A DNA stretch of 13,719 bases, taken from Phycisphaerae bacterium (GTDB lineage: Bacteria > Planctomycetota > Phycisphaerae > Tepidisphaerales > Tepidisphaeraceae). A model generated the notes under the pieces. That model saw nothing but the letters and a program-made list of their open reading frames with translations. It made no database searches and was not told the DNA's origin. The position numbers were made by a program, and so were the translations under genes. This document shows positions 7,131 to 13,699 of the stretch, piece after piece (the first letter of the stretch is position 1; the number at the start of each line of letters is the position of its first letter). The stretch lies in assembly GCA_030448225.1 (NCBI GenBank), contig JAUJNJ010000118.1, positions 1 to 13,719 of the forward strand, read 5' to 3'.

Positions 7131-7913
7131 ATGAGCACCGCCCTCAAAGGCACGCCGCTCGAGGAGTTCGACGCGTCGTACAGCCACAGCGTCTACGTGA
7201 AGGACGTCACCGTCTCCTTCGACGGCTTCAAGGCGCTCGACATCAGCGAGTTCGCGGTCCACTTCAACGACCTGCGCGTCGTCATCGGCCCCAACGGCGC
7301 GGGCAAGACGACGCTCTGCGACGTGATCAGCGGCAACGCGCGTCCAGAGCGGCCGGGTGTACGTGAACCGCACCGAGGTCACGCGCCTGAGCGACGTGGA
7401 GATCGCCCGCCTCGGCGTCGGCCGCAAGTTCCAGACGCCGACCGTGTTCGACAGCCTCACCGTCTACGAGAACACGGAGCTCGCCGTCCCCGGGCGGCGG
7501 AGCGTGTGGCGCAACCTGTTCGGCCACGAGACGCCCCAACAGCTGGCGACCGTATCCACGCCATCCTGGAGCGCGTCCACCTCGTCGACGACCTGCGGAC
7601 GCAGGCGAGATACCTCAGCCACGGCCAGCGCCAGTGGCTGGAGATCAGCATGCTGATCGTCGCCGAGCCGAAGGTGTTGCTCGTCGACGAACCCGCCGCC
7701 GGCCTGACCGACAAGGAGACCGAACTGACGGCAGAGCTGCTGCTGGAGCTGAAGGGCCAGCACACGATCATCGTGATCGAGCACGACATGGAGTTCGTCC
7801 GCCGCCTCGCGTCCCGCGTCACGGTGCTCGACAACGGCAAAGTCCTCGCCGACGGCACGCTCGAGCAGGTGCAGAAGGACCCGGCGGTGATCGAAGCGTA
7901 TTTGGGAAGGTGA
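7131..7913 (+). CDS. urtD: Urea ABC transporter ATPase UrtD (two compensating frameshifts)
   Basis: UrtD is one of two cytoplasmic ATPases energising the importer. ATG at 7131 gives MSTALKGTPLEEFD, then VYVKDVTVSFDGFKALDISE. Walker A is GPNGAGKTTLCD. The signature, in the form typical of UrtD, is LSHGQRQWLEISML. Walker B is KVLLVDEPAAGLTDKETELT and the H-loop is IVIEHDMEFV. The end, ADGTLEQVQKDPAVIEAYLG, is characteristic of the family. Between about 7337 and 7550 the correct protein (GRVYVNRTEVTRLSDVEIAR, LGVGRKFQTPTVFDSLTVYE) lies in the +1 frame, so two indels bracket this stretch: one in the CGCGCG run near 7337-7341, the other near 7548. Corrected length is about 260 residues, normal for UrtD. 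It is in frame with urtC with no stop between; LivM-LivG style fusions exist, but a lost stop is likelier. Confidence 0.92.
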   Translation: MSTALKGTPLEEFDASYSHSVYVKDVTVSFDGFKALDISEFAVHFNDLRVVIGPNGAGKTTLCDVISGNARPERPGVREPHRGHAPERRGDRPPRRRPQVPDADRVRQPHRLREHGARRPRAAERVAQPVRPRDAPTAGDRIHAILERVHLVDDLRTQARYLSHGQRQWLEISMLIVAEPKVLLVDEPAAGLTDKETELTAELLLELKGQHTIIVIEHDMEFVRRLASRVTVLDNGKVLADGTLEQVQKDPAVIEAYLGR

Positions 7914-7926
7914 ACTGTGAAGAGGG

Positions 7927-8011
7927 CGTGACGGGTGAGGAGTGATCCGTGAAACAGTGGGAAGTTCCTGAAGCCGGCGTCCGTTTCACGCATCACTCCT
8001 CACTCGTCACG
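7927..8011. repeat. 29-nt inverted repeat between urtD and urtE
   Basis: The left arm (7927-7955, beginning CGTGACGGGTGAGGAGTGAT) and the right arm (7983-8011) match at 27 of 29 positions in inverted orientation, with a 27-base loop. This would be a very stable hairpin in the transcript. Tandem GTGAGGAGTGAT-like wording suggests a dispersed palindromic repeat rather than a gene-specific site. No U-tract follows. The gap (7914-8037) holds nothing else except the urtE ribosome-binding site. Confidence 0.7.
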
Positions 8012-8037
8012 TTCCGTCACCTGATTTCGGAGCCCTC

Positions 8038-8733
8038 GTGCTGAACGTGACCGATCTCTCCTACTCCTACGGGCCGTCAAGCGCCGTCCGCGGCGTGTCG
8101 CTCGACGTGCCGGCCGGGCAGGTCACGTGCGTGATCGGGGCGCAACGGCGTCGGCAAGACGACGCTCATGAAGTCGATCATGGGCACGTTGCGTCAGACA
8201 GGCGCGCGGTCACGCTCGACGGGCGGCCCGTCTCAGACCTGCCGGCGAACCGGCGGGGCGCGGGCGGGGATCGCGCCTGTGCCGCAGGGGCGGCAGATCT
8301 TCCCGAAGCTCTCGGTCGAGGAGAACCTCCGCGTCGGCCTGCAGGCCCGCACCGACGGCCGCCATTCGATCCCGCCGGAGGTGTTCGACACGTTCCCGGT
8401 GTTGAAGCAGATGGCCAGCGCATGGGGGGCGACCTGTCCGGCGGGCAGCAGCAGCAACTGGCGATCGCCCGCGTGCTCGTCGGCGACCCGAAGGTCCTGC
8501 TGCTCGACGAGCCGACCGAGGGGATCCAGCCGAACATCATCCAGCAGATCGGCCACGTGCTGCACGAACTCGTGCGGCAGCGGAACATGGCGGTGCTGCT
8601 CGTCGAGCAGTACCTCGACTTCGTGAAGGAGTTCGGCCGCACGTTCTACATCATGAACCGCGGCCGCGTCGTCGCCGACGGCGACACGAAGGACCTCAGC
8701 GACGCGATGGTGAGCCAGCACCTGGGCGTGTGA
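8038..8733 (+). CDS. urtE: Urea ABC transporter ATPase UrtE (four frame changes)
   Basis: UrtE is the second ATPase of the urea importer. The start is GTG at 8038, five bases after GGAG (8029-8032). The N-terminus is NVTDLSYSYGPSSAVRGVSL. Walker A appears as IGRNGVGKTTLMKSIMGTL once one G of the G4 run at 8137-8140 is removed. Then come RAVTLDGRPVSDLPANRR, GIAPVPQGRQIFPKLSVEEN, the UrtE-type signature DLSGGQQQQLAIARVL, Walker B KVLLLDEPTEGIQPNIIQQI and H-loop VLLVEQYLDFVKEF. Frame changes lie near 8137-8140, 8201-8206, 8254-8257 (G run) and 8424-8429 (G6 run). They compensate, so the frame stays open from 8038 to the TGA at 8731-8733, but two internal stretches of the plain translation are meaningless. 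Corrected length is about 231 residues, usual for UrtE. Only 39 bases separate it from hupE. Confidence 0.92.
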   Translation: MLNVTDLSYSYGPSSAVRGVSLDVPAGQVTCVIGAQRRRQDDAHEVDHGHVASDRRAVTLDGRPVSDLPANRRGAGGDRACAAGAADLPEALGRGEPPRRPAGPHRRPPFDPAGGVRHVPGVEADGQRMGGDLSGGQQQQLAIARVLVGDPKVLLLDEPTEGIQPNIIQQIGHVLHELVRQRNMAVLLVEQYLDFVKEFGRTFYIMNRGRVVADGDTKDLSDAMVSQHLGV

Positions 8734-8772
8734 GTCGTCGCGATCCAAAGTTCAAGGAAGGAAGCCGAATCG

Positions 8773-9354
8773 ATGAGAAGGTACGGAACCGGAATCGTCG
8801 CCGCACTGATCGTGCTGGCGGCCGCCCCTGCGCGCCTTGGCCCACGCAAGGCACGGCGACGGCGGCGTCTCCGCCGGCCTGCTCCACCCGCTGACGGGGA
8901 TCGACCACCTGCTGGCGATGCTCGCCGTCGGCATCTGGCGCGCGCAGACCGGCGCGCCGCCGTCTGGCGCCTGCCGGCGGCGTTCCTGGGCAGCATGGTG
9001 GTCGGCGGGGCGGCCGCGGCGGCGGACGTGCCGGTGCCGCTCGTGGAGGCCGCGATCATCTCGTCCGTGCTCGCGCTGGGCACCCTCATCGCCGCCGCGG
9101 CCAAGCCGGGCCCGGGCGTCGCCGTCGCGGTGGTGTCGGCGTTCGCGCTGTTCCACGGCTACGCCCACGTGTCCGAAATGACGTCCAGCGCATCGCCGGC
9201 CGCATACGTCGCGGGATTCGCGGTGAGCACCGCGTCGCTGCACGCCGCGGGCATCGCATTCGCCGTTGCGCTGCGCCGACCGCGGACCCTCTCGCTCGTA
9301 CGAGCGAGCGGCGCCTTGATCGTCGCCGCCGGCATGTTGGTGTTTGCCGCATAA
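8773..9354 (+). CDS. hupE: HupE/UreJ-family nickel permease (two frameshifts)
   Basis: HupE/UreJ proteins are small inner-membrane permeases that supply nickel to hydrogenase or urease; next to urease genes the latter is expected. ATG at 8773 follows AAGGAAGGAAG at about 8754-8764. A signal-like helix (IVAALIVLAAAPA) opens the protein. The family core LAHARHGDGGVSAGLLHPLT, then GIDHLLAMLAVGIW, is in the +1 frame from about 8838 to 8955. After that the original frame resumes: VWRLPAAFLGSMVVGGAAAA, PLVEAAIISSVLALGTLIAA, VSAFALFHGYAHVSEM, SLHAAGIAFAVAL and LIVAAGMLVFAA. The HPxxGxDHLLAM and FHGxAH motifs carry the expected metal-binding residues. Corrected length is about 190 residues, normal for the family. 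UreJ is an equally valid name. Confidence 0.88.
   Translation: MRRYGTGIVAALIVLAAAPARLGPRKARRRRRLRRPAPPADGDRPPAGDARRRHLARADRRAAVWRLPAAFLGSMVVGGAAAAADVPVPLVEAAIISSVLALGTLIAAAAKPGPGVAVAVVSAFALFHGYAHVSEMTSSASPAAYVAGFAVSTASLHAAGIAFAVALRRPRTLSLVRASGALIVAAGMLVFAA
9291..9308. repeat. 18-base perfect palindrome inside hupE
   Basis: CTCGCTCGTACGAGCGAG is a perfect palindrome within the codons for LSLVRAS near the C-terminus of HupE. It may be coincidence or a protein-binding site; nothing else supports a function. Confidence 0.4.
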
Positions 9355-9370
9355 GCGCGGAAATGGCGAG

Positions 9371-9409
9371 GGAACCGGCGGCAGAACGTGCCTCGACCCA
9401 GCCGGTTCC
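9371..9409 (+). terminator. 9-bp hairpin after hupE, possible attenuator
   Basis: GGAACCGGC (9371-9379) pairs perfectly with GCCGGTTCC (9401-9409) across a 21-base loop, starting 16 bases after the hupE stop. No U-tract follows, so it is not a canonical Rho-independent terminator. It sits in the 178-base gap between hupE and ureD, the widest gene-free gap in the urease half, where transcription might be partly separated. I see no clear promoter in the rest of the gap. Confidence 0.35.
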
Positions 9410-9532
9410 GGCGTGACAACGCATCGGCGGCATGCCCGGAACATCGTGAATGGCAGCGACAAACCGCGGCGACGCCGACGAGTGGATCGAGATGAAACTT
9501 CAGCGCGGTGAGGAGCCGACAGGGAACGACGC

Positions 9533-10426
9533 GTGTTGACGAGTGCGACAGCCGCCCGCGAGGTCGCGACCGTCGAAAGCCGCCGCACGCCGGCTGACGC
9601 GTCGGGCGCCGGGGCCGGCACCGGCCACGTCACCCTTGCGCTGGTCGACGGCCGCACCGCCGTGGTCGGCCGGCGGGCGGCGAGCCCGTTGAAGCTCCTC
9701 ACGCCGCGCGGCGCGGCGGACGTGGCCCGGGTCGTTACGAGCAGCTACGGCGGCGGCCTGCTGGCGGGCGACGACATCCGCCTCGCGATCGCCGCGGGCG
9801 AACGAACGCGGTGCATCGTCGGCACGCAGGCGTCGACGAAGGTGTACCGGTCCGGTGGAGTGGGCCAGCCGGCGCGACAGTCGGTCGTGGCGACGGTCGC
9901 GGACGATGCGATCCTCGCGGTCGCGCCCGATCCGGTGACCTGCTTCGCGGGCTCGAGCTTCGAGGGGGTGCAGCGATACGAACTGTCGCCGCGCGGCTCC
10001 TTGCTTTCGATCGAATGGCTCACGAGCGGCCGGGTGGCATGCGGCGAGCGGTGGGCGTTCGACCGCTACCGCACCGAGACGCGCATCGCCGTCGGCGGAC
10101 GAGCGGTCGCCCACGACGCGCTGCTGCTCGATCCGACCGACGGCCGGATCGACGCGCCGCACCGGATGGGCCGCTTCGACTGTCTCGCGACCGTCTTCCT
10201 CGTCGGACCCGCGTTCCGCGTTCCGGCGGCCGGCATCGTGAAAGACGTGGCGGCGGTCCCGCTCCGGCGCCGCGCGACGACCATCGTCACCGCCAGCCCC
10301 GTGGCGGATGGCGCGGTGCTGCGGGTGATCGGCGCGGGTGCGGAGGGGGTGGGGCGCGTCCTCCGCTCGCTCCTGAAGGCCGCGTTCGACGCGGTGGGCG
10401 ACGAGCCGTGGGGCCGGAAGTGGTAG
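9533..10426 (+). CDS. ureD: Urease accessory protein UreD (UreH)
   Basis: UreD is the cytoplasmic scaffold that joins UreF and UreG on apo-urease and channels nickel into the active site. The frame is intact (297 residues). The start is GTG at 9533 after AGGGAAC at about 9521-9527. A TTG directly follows at 9536, and no better in-frame start is visible. The first 30 residues are Ala-rich and not conserved. Family blocks are SPLKLLTPRG (51-60), SSYGGGLLAGD (70-80), GTQASTKVYRS (97-107), PDPVTCFAGSSFEG, WLTSGRVACGERWAFDRYRT, HRMGRFDCLATVFLVGP and the C-terminal VGDEPWGRKW. It is followed 42 bases later by ureAB, so the two are probably co-transcribed. The identification is firm because TQASTKVYRS is diagnostic for UreD. 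Confidence 0.95.
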   Translation: MLTSATAAREVATVESRRTPADASGAGAGTGHVTLALVDGRTAVVGRRAASPLKLLTPRGAADVARVVTSSYGGGLLAGDDIRLAIAAGERTRCIVGTQASTKVYRSGGVGQPARQSVVATVADDAILAVAPDPVTCFAGSSFEGVQRYELSPRGSLLSIEWLTSGRVACGERWAFDRYRTETRIAVGGRAVAHDALLLDPTDGRIDAPHRMGRFDCLATVFLVGPAFRVPAAGIVKDVAAVPLRRRATTIVTASPVADGAVLRVIGAGAEGVGRVLRSLLKAAFDAVGDEPWGRKW

Positions 10427-10468
10427 CGGTTCGCCCGTGGTGCGGCATTTGATGGAGGCCGATCGGTA

Positions 10469-11239
10469 ATGCATTTGTCACCGCGCGAGATCGAAAAGCT
10501 CATGCTCCACAACGCGGGCTTCCTCGCGCAGAAGCGGCTGGCGCGGGGGCTGCGGCTGAACTACCCGGAGTGCGTGGCGCTGATCGCCGCCGTCGTGCTG
10601 GAGTTCATCCGCGACGGCCGGTCGGTGGCGGAGCTGATGGACCTCGGCCGCCAGTTGCTCGGCCGGCGGCAGGTGATGGCGGGCGTGCCGGAGATGATCC
10701 ACGAGGTGCAGGTCGAGGGGACGTTCCCCGACGGCACGAAGCTCGTCACCGTCCACCACCCGGTGGCCGCGGCCGACGGCGACCTGTCGCTCGCGCTCTA
10801 CGGCAGCTTCCTGCCGGTGCCGGACCTCTCGGCGTTCCGCGCGGCCACCGTCGCCGAGGCCCGGCCGCTGCCGGGCGCGTACGAGACGGAGCCCGGCGAA
10901 CTGGAACTGAACGCCGGCCGCGAGACGGCCGACGTCGCGGTGACGAACCTCGGGGACCGACCGGTGCAGGTGGGCAGCCACTACCACTTCGTCGAGACCA
11001 ACGCCGGGTTGAAGTTCGATCGCGGCCGGGCCTACGGCAAGCGGCTCGACATCCCCGCCGGCACGGCCGTGCGGTTCGAGCCGGGCGAGACCGAGACGGT
11101 GACGCTCGTGGCGATCGCCGGAAACCGCGTGATCCGCGGGGGGAACAACTTAGCGGACGGGCCGGTGAGCGACGCCGGACGGGAAGCGGCGCTGGCGAAC
11201 GTCGCAGCGCGTGGGTTCGGGCACGACGAATCGACGTGA
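10469..11239 (+). CDS. ureAB: Fused urease gamma/beta subunit (UreA-UreB)
   Basis: This structural urease subunit joins the gamma and beta chains in one 256-residue protein, as in Helicobacter UreA. ATG at 10469 follows GGAGG (10454-10458). Residues 1-100 are gamma: [70 protein letters not shown] and [11 protein letters not shown]. Residues 101-132 are a linker. Residues 133-256 are beta: [18 protein letters not shown], then [40 protein letters not shown] and [13 protein letters not shown]. The frame is clean through the fusion point and both halves are complete, so this is a true fusion and not a lost stop. Compared with the usual FHFFEVN of UreB, this protein has YHFVETN. It pairs with UreC downstream to form the trimeric enzyme unit. 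Confidence 0.96.
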   Translation: MHLSPREIEKLMLHNAGFLAQKRLARGLRLNYPECVALIAAVVLEFIRDGRSVAELMDLGRQLLGRRQVMAGVPEMIHEVQVEGTFPDGTKLVTVHHPVAAADGDLSLALYGSFLPVPDLSAFRAATVAEARPLPGAYETEPGELELNAGRETADVAVTNLGDRPVQVGSHYHFVETNAGLKFDRGRAYGKRLDIPAGTAVRFEPGETETVTLVAIAGNRVIRGGNNLADGPVSDAGREAALANVAARGFGHDEST

Positions 11240-11293
11240 GGGTTCCCGAAACGTCGCAGCGGATCCGACGCATGTCGTGCTGCTGGGTGCCCC

Positions 11294-11306
11294 GGCCCTT
11301 CGGGCC
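11294..11306. repeat. Small hairpin GGCCC-TTC-GGGCC
   Basis: A 5-bp perfect stem with a 3-base loop lies in the ureAB-ureC gap, with partial extension after one mismatch. There is no U-tract. It looks like part of a dispersed intergenic repeat rather than a terminator, since ureC must be expressed with ureAB. Confidence 0.35.
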
Positions 11307-11362
11307 AGGCGCGAAACGGGTCACGAAGAGATCCGTGGCAAACGACGACTCCTGTACGCTGC

Positions 11363-11397
11363 TGACTCCTGACTCCTGACTCCTGACTGCTGACTAC
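11363..11397. repeat. Five-copy heptamer tandem repeat (TGACTCC) before ureC
   Basis: TGACTCC is repeated at 11363-11369, 11370-11376 and 11377-11383. Two variant copies follow, TGACTGC (11384-11390) and TGACTAC (11391-11397). The array ends eight bases before the ureC ATG, where a Shine-Dalgarno sequence would be expected; only GGA at 11399-11401 is present. Seven-base arrays of this type can change copy number by slippage, which here would alter the ureC leader but not its frame. Confidence 0.75.
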
Positions 11398-11405
11398 TGG
11401 ACCCC

Positions 11406-13115
11406 ATGCCGCACCGCATCGCCCGCGCCAGTTACGCCGCCATCTACGGCCCCACGACCGGGGACCGTGTGCGCCTCGGCGACACGTCGCTCGTGCTGCG
11501 CGTCGAGCGCGACCTCACCGTCTACGGCGACGAGTGCAAGTTCGGCGGCGGGAAGGTGCTCCGCGAGGGGATGGGCCAGGCGGCCGGCGTGTCGGACGCG
11601 GACGCGCTCGACTGCGTCATCACCAACGCACTGATCGTCGACTACACCGGGATCTACAAGGCCGACGTCGGCATCAAGAACGCCCTGATCGCCGGCATCG
11701 GCAAGGCGGGCAACCCGGACGTGATGGCGGGCGTGACGCCGGGCATGATCGTGGGCGTGACGACCGAGACGATCGCGGGCGAGGGGCTGATCCTCACCGC
11801 CGGCGGGATCGACGCGCACATCCACTACATCTGCCCGCAGCAGGCCCACGAGGCGATCGCCAGCGGCGTCACCACGTTCGTCGGCGGCGGCACCGGCCCG
11901 GCCACCGGCACGTGCGCCACCACCTGCACGCCCGGCAGCTTTTACACCCGCATGATGCTGCAGGCGGTCGACGACCTTCCGCTCAACTTCGGCTTCACCG
12001 GCAAGGGGAACACGTCTAAGCCGGAAGGGCTGGCCGAGCAGATCCGCGCCGGCGCGATCGGCCTGAAACTCCACGAAGACTGGGGCACCACGCCCGCCGC
12101 CATCGACTGCTGCCTGTCGGTGGCGGAGCAGTTCGACGTGCAGGTCACGATCCACACCGACACGCTCAACGAGTCCGGCTTCGTCGAGGCGAGCATCGCG
12201 GCGTTCAAGGGGCGGACGATCCACACGTACCACACCGAAGGCGCCGGCGGCGGGCACGCGCCGGACATCATCCGCGTCGTCGGCGAGGCGAACGTGCTGC
12301 CGAGCAGCACGAACCCCACGCGCCCGTACACGGTCAACACGCTCGACGAGCACCTCGACATGCTCATGGTGTGCCACCACCTCGACAAGAACCTGCCCGA
12401 GGACGTGGCGTTTGCCGAGAGCCGCATCCGCGGCGAGACGATCGCCGCCGAGGACGTGCTGCAGGACCTCGGCGCGATCAGCATGATCAGCTCCGACTCG
12501 CAGGCGATGGGGCGCGTCGGCGAGGTGATCTCGCGCACCTGGCAGACCGCCAGCAAGATGCGCGACCAGCGCGGCCGGCTGCCCGATGAGCAGGGGCCCG
12601 GCGACAACGCGCGGATCCGCCGCTACGTCGCGAAGTACACGATCAACCCCGCGATCAGCCACGGCATGGGGCACCTCATCGGCAGCGTGGAGGTCGGCAA
12701 GCTGGCCGACCTCGTGCTGTGGCGCCCCGCGATGTTCGGCGCGAAGCCGGAACTCGTGCTCAAGGGCGGCGTTATCGCGTGGGCGCAGATGGGCGACCCC
12801 AACGCGTCGATCCCCACGCCGCAGCCGGTGTTCATGCGGCCGATGTTCGGCGGCTTCGGTCGGGCGACGGGGCCGATCAGCGTGGCGTTCGTCAGCGGCG
12901 CGAGCGTCGAGCACGTCGCCCGCTACGGCCTGTCGAAGCGGGTCGAGCCGGTGCGCGGGTGCCGCGGGCTCGGCAAGCGCGACATGAAGCTCAACGACGC
13001 GACGCCCGAGATGCGCGTCGACCCCGAGACCTACGAGGTCTTCGCCGACGGCCAGCACATGACCTGCGCGCCGGTCGACCGGCTGCCGCTGGCGCAGAGG
13101 TATTTCCTGTTCTGA
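11406..13115 (+). CDS. ureC: Urease alpha subunit UreC (catalytic)
   Basis: UreC hydrolyses urea to ammonia and carbamate at a dinuclear nickel site in the cytoplasm. The frame is intact and full length (569 residues; about 567 is usual). It opens ISRxxYAxxxGPTTGD-like with [20 protein letters not shown]. All expected active-site residues are present: nickel ligands His138 and His140 in [10 protein letters not shown]; the lysine that becomes carbamylated, Lys221, and His223 in GLKLHEDWG; His250 in [11 protein letters not shown]; His276 in [15 protein letters not shown]; the flap Cys323-His324 in MVCHHL; and Asp364 in [12 protein letters not shown]. The C-terminus [10 protein letters not shown] is typical. 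ATG at 11406 fits the family start, although the ribosome-binding site is weak because a heptamer array abuts it. Nothing suggests loss of activity. Confidence 0.98.
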   Translation: MPHRIARASYAAIYGPTTGDRVRLGDTSLVLRVERDLTVYGDECKFGGGKVLREGMGQAAGVSDADALDCVITNALIVDYTGIYKADVGIKNALIAGIGKAGNPDVMAGVTPGMIVGVTTETIAGEGLILTAGGIDAHIHYICPQQAHEAIASGVTTFVGGGTGPATGTCATTCTPGSFYTRMMLQAVDDLPLNFGFTGKGNTSKPEGLAEQIRAGAIGLKLHEDWGTTPAAIDCCLSVAEQFDVQVTIHTDTLNESGFVEASIAAFKGRTIHTYHTEGAGGGHAPDIIRVVGEANVLPSSTNPTRPYTVNTLDEHLDMLMVCHHLDKNLPEDVAFAESRIRGETIAAEDVLQDLGAISMISSDSQAMGRVGEVISRTWQTASKMRDQRGRLPDEQGPGDNARIRRYVAKYTINPAISHGMGHLIGSVEVGKLADLVLWRPAMFGAKPELVLKGGVIAWAQMGDPNASIPTPQPVFMRPMFGGFGRATGPISVAFVSGASVEHVARYGLSKRVEPVRGCRGLGKRDMKLNDATPEMRVDPETYEVFADGQHMTCAPVDRLPLAQRYFLF

Positions 13116-13119
13116 GGCG

Positions 13120-13132
13120 GCGCCGGTGGCGC
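13120..13132 (+). terminator. Weak hairpin just after ureC
   Basis: GCGCC (13120-13124) and GGCGC (13128-13132) form a 5-bp stem with loop GGT, five bases after the ureC stop. There is no U-tract. It may slow transcript decay or help Rho-dependent ending, but it is not a convincing intrinsic terminator. The remaining gap to 13273 shows no other structure. Confidence 0.2.
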
Positions 13133-13273
13133 AAGTCCGCCATTTGACCGATGGGCTTGCCCGCCGCGCGTGCGGCACCGATCCGCGGCGCGCGACGCAG
13201 AGCCTTTCGACGCAAAGCATTGAATCCTGACGAACCCGATGGGGTGGAACCCCGCGCTACTGGAGATGACCTG

Positions 13274-13699
13274 ATGCGATATCTGACGGGAACTGTGGCC
13301 TGCCTCGTGATGTCCGGCATGGCGGTCGTCGGCTGCTCGAAGGACGAGCCGATGGCCGACAAGCCGGCGGCGGCGATGAAGAGCCCGACGGCCAAGCCGA
13401 CGACGAGGCCGATGGCCGCCCGGCCCGCCGGCACGGCGACGACCCGGCCCGCCGCCGCCGCCGCCGCCGCGCCGGCCGCGGCACCGATGATGGCCGAGAC
13501 GGACATGACGCACGAGCTTACGGCCGACGCGCCGGTCTACGGCTCGATGCCGACGACCGGCATGAAGCCGGCGTCGATGCTGAAGGCCGGCACGAAGGTC
13601 CTGGTGATGGTCCCGCGCGGCCGGTACACGCACGTCACGACGGTCGGCGGCGTGAAGGGGTACGTGACGACCGCCAGCCTCAAGCCGATCGGGAGCTGA
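13274..13699 (+). CDS. Small lipoprotein with C-terminal SH3-like domain, function unknown
   Basis: This 141-residue protein has a lipoprotein signal: MRYLTG, a hydrophobic stretch, and lipobox VVGC with Cys21 as the lipidation site. Residues 22-75 are low-complexity Ala/Pro/Thr/Lys sequence with TTRP-type repeats, a likely flexible linker from the membrane. Residues 83-141 (ELTADAPVYGSMPTTGMKP, LKAGTKVLVMVPRGRYTHV, GVKGYVTTASLKPI) look like a bacterial SH3-like domain, often a peptidoglycan-binding or envelope module. I chose ATG 13274 because GGAG (13262-13265) precedes it and the signal peptide begins there; the longer open frame from 13151 has no such signal. It follows ureC by 158 bases in the same direction, but no role in urea metabolism is visible. 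The Ala/Met/Lys/Thr-rich linker could be confused with a histone-like tail, but the lipobox argues otherwise. Confidence 0.75.
   Translation: MRYLTGTVACLVMSGMAVVGCSKDEPMADKPAAAMKSPTAKPTTRPMAARPAGTATTRPAAAAAAAPAAAPMMAETDMTHELTADAPVYGSMPTTGMKPASMLKAGTKVLVMVPRGRYTHVTTVGGVKGYVTTASLKPIGS

Noticed and set aside
5505..7460. Long minus-strand open frame of about 650 codons opposite urtC
   Set aside because: His/Arg/Asp-rich antisense shadow of a clearly conserved permease gene; no motif and no start signal.
7337..7550. Programmed frameshifting in urtD
   Set aside because: Two opposite shifts around a conserved stretch without slippery heptamers or a required stop are better explained by indel errors.
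11363..11397. CRISPR-like array
   Set aside because: Units are seven bases with no spacers; it is a simple tandem repeat.
11394..13220. Minus-strand open frame of about 608 codons opposite ureC
   Set aside because: Antisense shadow of an intact, fully conserved UreC; codon-bias artefact.
13151..13273. Longer start for the lipoprotein gene (at 13151)
   Set aside because: The signal peptide and lipobox fit only from ATG 13274, which has its own GGAG ribosome-binding site.
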